From contig OY723281.1 in assembly GCA_963210315.1 (NCBI GenBank), positions 1,426,001-1,490,000 on the forward strand: DNA of 64,000 bases, in the 5' to 3' direction. The stretch comes from Rhynchopus euleeides. Taxonomy: Eukaryota; Euglenozoa; Diplonemea; Diplonemida; Diplonemidae. Positions 62,092 to 64,000 of the stretch are shown in pieces. The notes beneath the pieces are model-generated. The model saw nothing but the letters and a program-made list of their open reading frames with translations. It was not told the origin of the DNA and made no database searches. Position numbers and translations under genes: made by a program. Numbering within the stretch: position 1 is the stretch's first letter; each line of letters opens with the position of its first letter.

Positions 62092-63718
62092 ATGTCTGCG
62101 AGGGGCGGGAAGACGGGGAGGTGCGTGACGCCCCCCGCAGTGGAGCCGGGCACTCCCCCACAGAGCGCGTCGAAGCGGCGTCGCGTCACGGCCTGCCCGG
62201 TGCAATCGCCTGCGATCCCGGGTGCTGTGGGTGGGTCCCTGGAGGGGGGCATCGCGGCGGAGGGGGGCCCAGTCGTGGAGAAGGTGCTCGCCACCAACCC
62301 CACAGAGCCCGCAGGTGTCGAACCCAGCAGCAAGAGTATGGCAGCACCAATGCGAGGAACATGTTTCGTGTGTGTTTCCGTGTGGGGAAGCGTCAACCTG
62401 ACAGTGCAATTGGATTGTCATCAGAACTGTTGTGGCTGGGAAGGAGAGGTTACCTTCTGATAGTTCTTCCGCAGCCCAACTGTGTGGGGACTTGTTCTGT
62501 GATGTTGTGTGCAAGCTTGCGACCCGACAACCATCTCGCACACATCACCTCCTCCCAACCACCCCCACCACAGGGATGGACGGCCCCACCGTGGATGTGA
62601 CTGTGCGTCACACGGGGACCGGAGACAGCTGTGTCGTCGGTGTTCCGGAAGGCGGGACCGTGGTCGGGCTGAAGGCGGATGCGCTCAACGAGATGTTCCC
62701 GGGTTCTATCGACACAGTCCGTGAGGCTGCATGCGTCGCAGCACACATCGAAGGGTGTGAGGAGGAGCTGGACGACGCACAGCGTGTTGCCGACACGGGT
62801 CTGGAGGACGGGGGTGCTGTCCAGCTCGTCCCACGCTGGCCCATCGTCAAGGCTCCCGCAGTCTACTCATCAACGCATGGCATATTCATCAGGTGCATCA
62901 CACTGTCGAGGTGTGGGACGCTGTGTGCTGTGGGTTCCCTCAAAGGACACATCACTGTGTTTGACACCACCACCGCTGCTGTGGTGGCGGACTTATCACA
63001 CGGCAACAAGGTGCTTAGTTGCACAGCGTTCTCTGTCTGTGGGACGTGGTTGGCAACGTGCTCTGACGACGGCACCATCTGCGTGTGGCTGACTTCAACT
63101 TGGGAGGCAGTGTGCATGCTGGACCACAACAACACCGGCGTGTTCAGTGCAGCGTGGACACACTGCGGACGTCTGGTGTCCGGAGACAACTCAGGCAAAT
63201 TGCGTGTGTGGGACTTGAAGGGCACACCGAGCGCCACAGTGCTGGAGGGTCACAGGAAGCATGTTCGCAGCATTGCTGTGTCGGGCACGAGGATCTTCAG
63301 CGGGTCAGTGGACAGCACCGTCCGTGTGTGGGACATCAGCACCCTCACACACACACACACCCTGGATGACCACACTGGTTGGGTGACCGGCATCGCCCTG
63401 ACTCAGGACGAGCAGCACCTGGTGTCGTGCTCTTGGGACAAGTCACTCAAGGTGTGGTGCACAACCTCCCTCAGCTGCCTGCGTACTGTGCGACTGAACT
63501 CCGGGCCCTCCTCACTTGCTGTGTCACAGCCAGGTGATGTTGTTGCGGTGGACGGCTTTTGCACGACCAGACTGTACCGCCTCAGCACAGGGGAGTATCT
63601 GGGGAAGGTGGGCTCACTGAGTGAGGCTGTTGCACTCAGCCTCTGCGGGAGGTGGGTCTTCACACCAACGGACAAGACTTCAGTCACTGTGTGTGCTGTG
63701 TCTTCCGTTTTACCCTGA
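62092..63718 (+). CDS. WD-10: basic N-terminal exon, ubiquitin-like domain and seven-bladed WD40 propeller (intact)
   Basis: Exons 62092-62335 and 62574-63718, same 244-nt first exon and donor/acceptor as WD-2 (AGA/GTATGG, CACAG/GG); 462 residues. Exon 1 differs from WD-2 at only a few residues (for example, GGKTGRC, PAVEP) and keeps SKRRRVTA, a possible nuclear signal. The ubiquitin-like domain has IDTVREAACVAAH, partly like WD-6. Variable positions: blade 1 loop IFIRC and turn L-K, blade 2 S-D-D, blade 3 loop DHNNTGV and GDNSG, blade 4 S-V-D-S-T, blade 5 S-W-D, blade 6 entry NSGPSS and DGFCTTRLYR, blade 7 GSLSEA. Intact, so with WD-2 the best candidate for a functional nuclear form. Confidence 0.82.
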
Positions 63719-64000
63719 GTGCAGTATCAGGCCGTGTTTCCCTGCCTGCTGTTCCATGTTGTTCGTACCACTCCAGACCCTCTCGTTGCCGCTCTCTGTC
63801 TCTGTCTTTCACACCGCACCCCTGAAGTTCATTTTGTTCCTTTGTCGATGCCTGGCGGGTGCCTGTGTGTGTAGCTGTTCGAAGGTTGGGTGTAACGGGG
63901 GAGGAGGGGATGAGGGGTGCAGCAGCATGGGTATCTTCGTTGCGGGGATGTGCACGCTTACAGCAGACGATAGACAGGTCTGTCGCTAGCTTATCGAGGT
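63719..64000. other. 3' flank of WD-10
   Basis: Begins with the family 3' flank (GTGCAGTATCAGG), then unassigned sequence to the window edge. Nothing else seen. Confidence 0.5.

Overview
This is a eukaryotic nuclear window, most likely from a GC-rich protist or alga. The evidence is a nine-exon gene with GT-AG introns whose donors are mostly GTATGN, several classes of eukaryotic transposon, and abundant microsatellites. I cannot name the species. A chromerid or other alveolate-type alga is a guess, based on a DEX1-like membrane protein beside a repeat-rich genome.

Layout. Positions 1-4764 are a 31-bp satellite. From about 9 kb to the right end, all on the + strand, runs a dispersed tandem family of ten near full-length genes (here WD-1 to WD-10) plus several fragments. 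Each gene encodes a ubiquitin-like N-terminal domain (about 82 residues) followed by a seven-bladed WD40 propeller. Five have a usable frame (WD-2, 4, 5, 6, 10). WD-3 is open only if a 364-bp MITE inside it is spliced out. WD-1, 7 and 8 are split by transposons and WD-9 is a decayed pseudogene. WD-2, 7 and 10 carry an upstream exon with a KRRR basic cluster. The array is interrupted at 29-48 kb by a 5'-truncated LINE (minus strand), a complete DEX1-like gene (33621-40746, + strand) and a long, apparently intact LINE with OTU protease, APE endonuclease, reverse transcriptase, RNase H and C-terminal Cys/His clusters.

Mobile elements. A DIRS-type tyrosine-recombinase retrotransposon with split direct repeats (9677-14523) splits WD-1. 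Two 364-bp MITEs with TA target duplications lie at 20160 and 29051. A 1.15-kb foldback element sits in a DEX1 intron. A 1.2-kb hAT-like element is nested in a retro-inserted segment in WD-7. That segment is itself a polyadenylated 5'-truncated copy of the interrupted WD-8 locus.

Main observation. The ten WD40 copies are almost identical at DNA level, except at a few codons repeated in the same structural place in every blade: the turn before the Asp of each blade and the loop before the inner strand. At those codons nearly every copy encodes a different residue. This is the pattern expected of a diversified ligand-recognition surface, as known for the hypervariable WD40 repeats of fungal HET-E-type NLR proteins. 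Here it appears in a ubiquitin-like/WD40 fusion arranged as a gene array. The genes could form a family of recognition adaptors; that function is inference.
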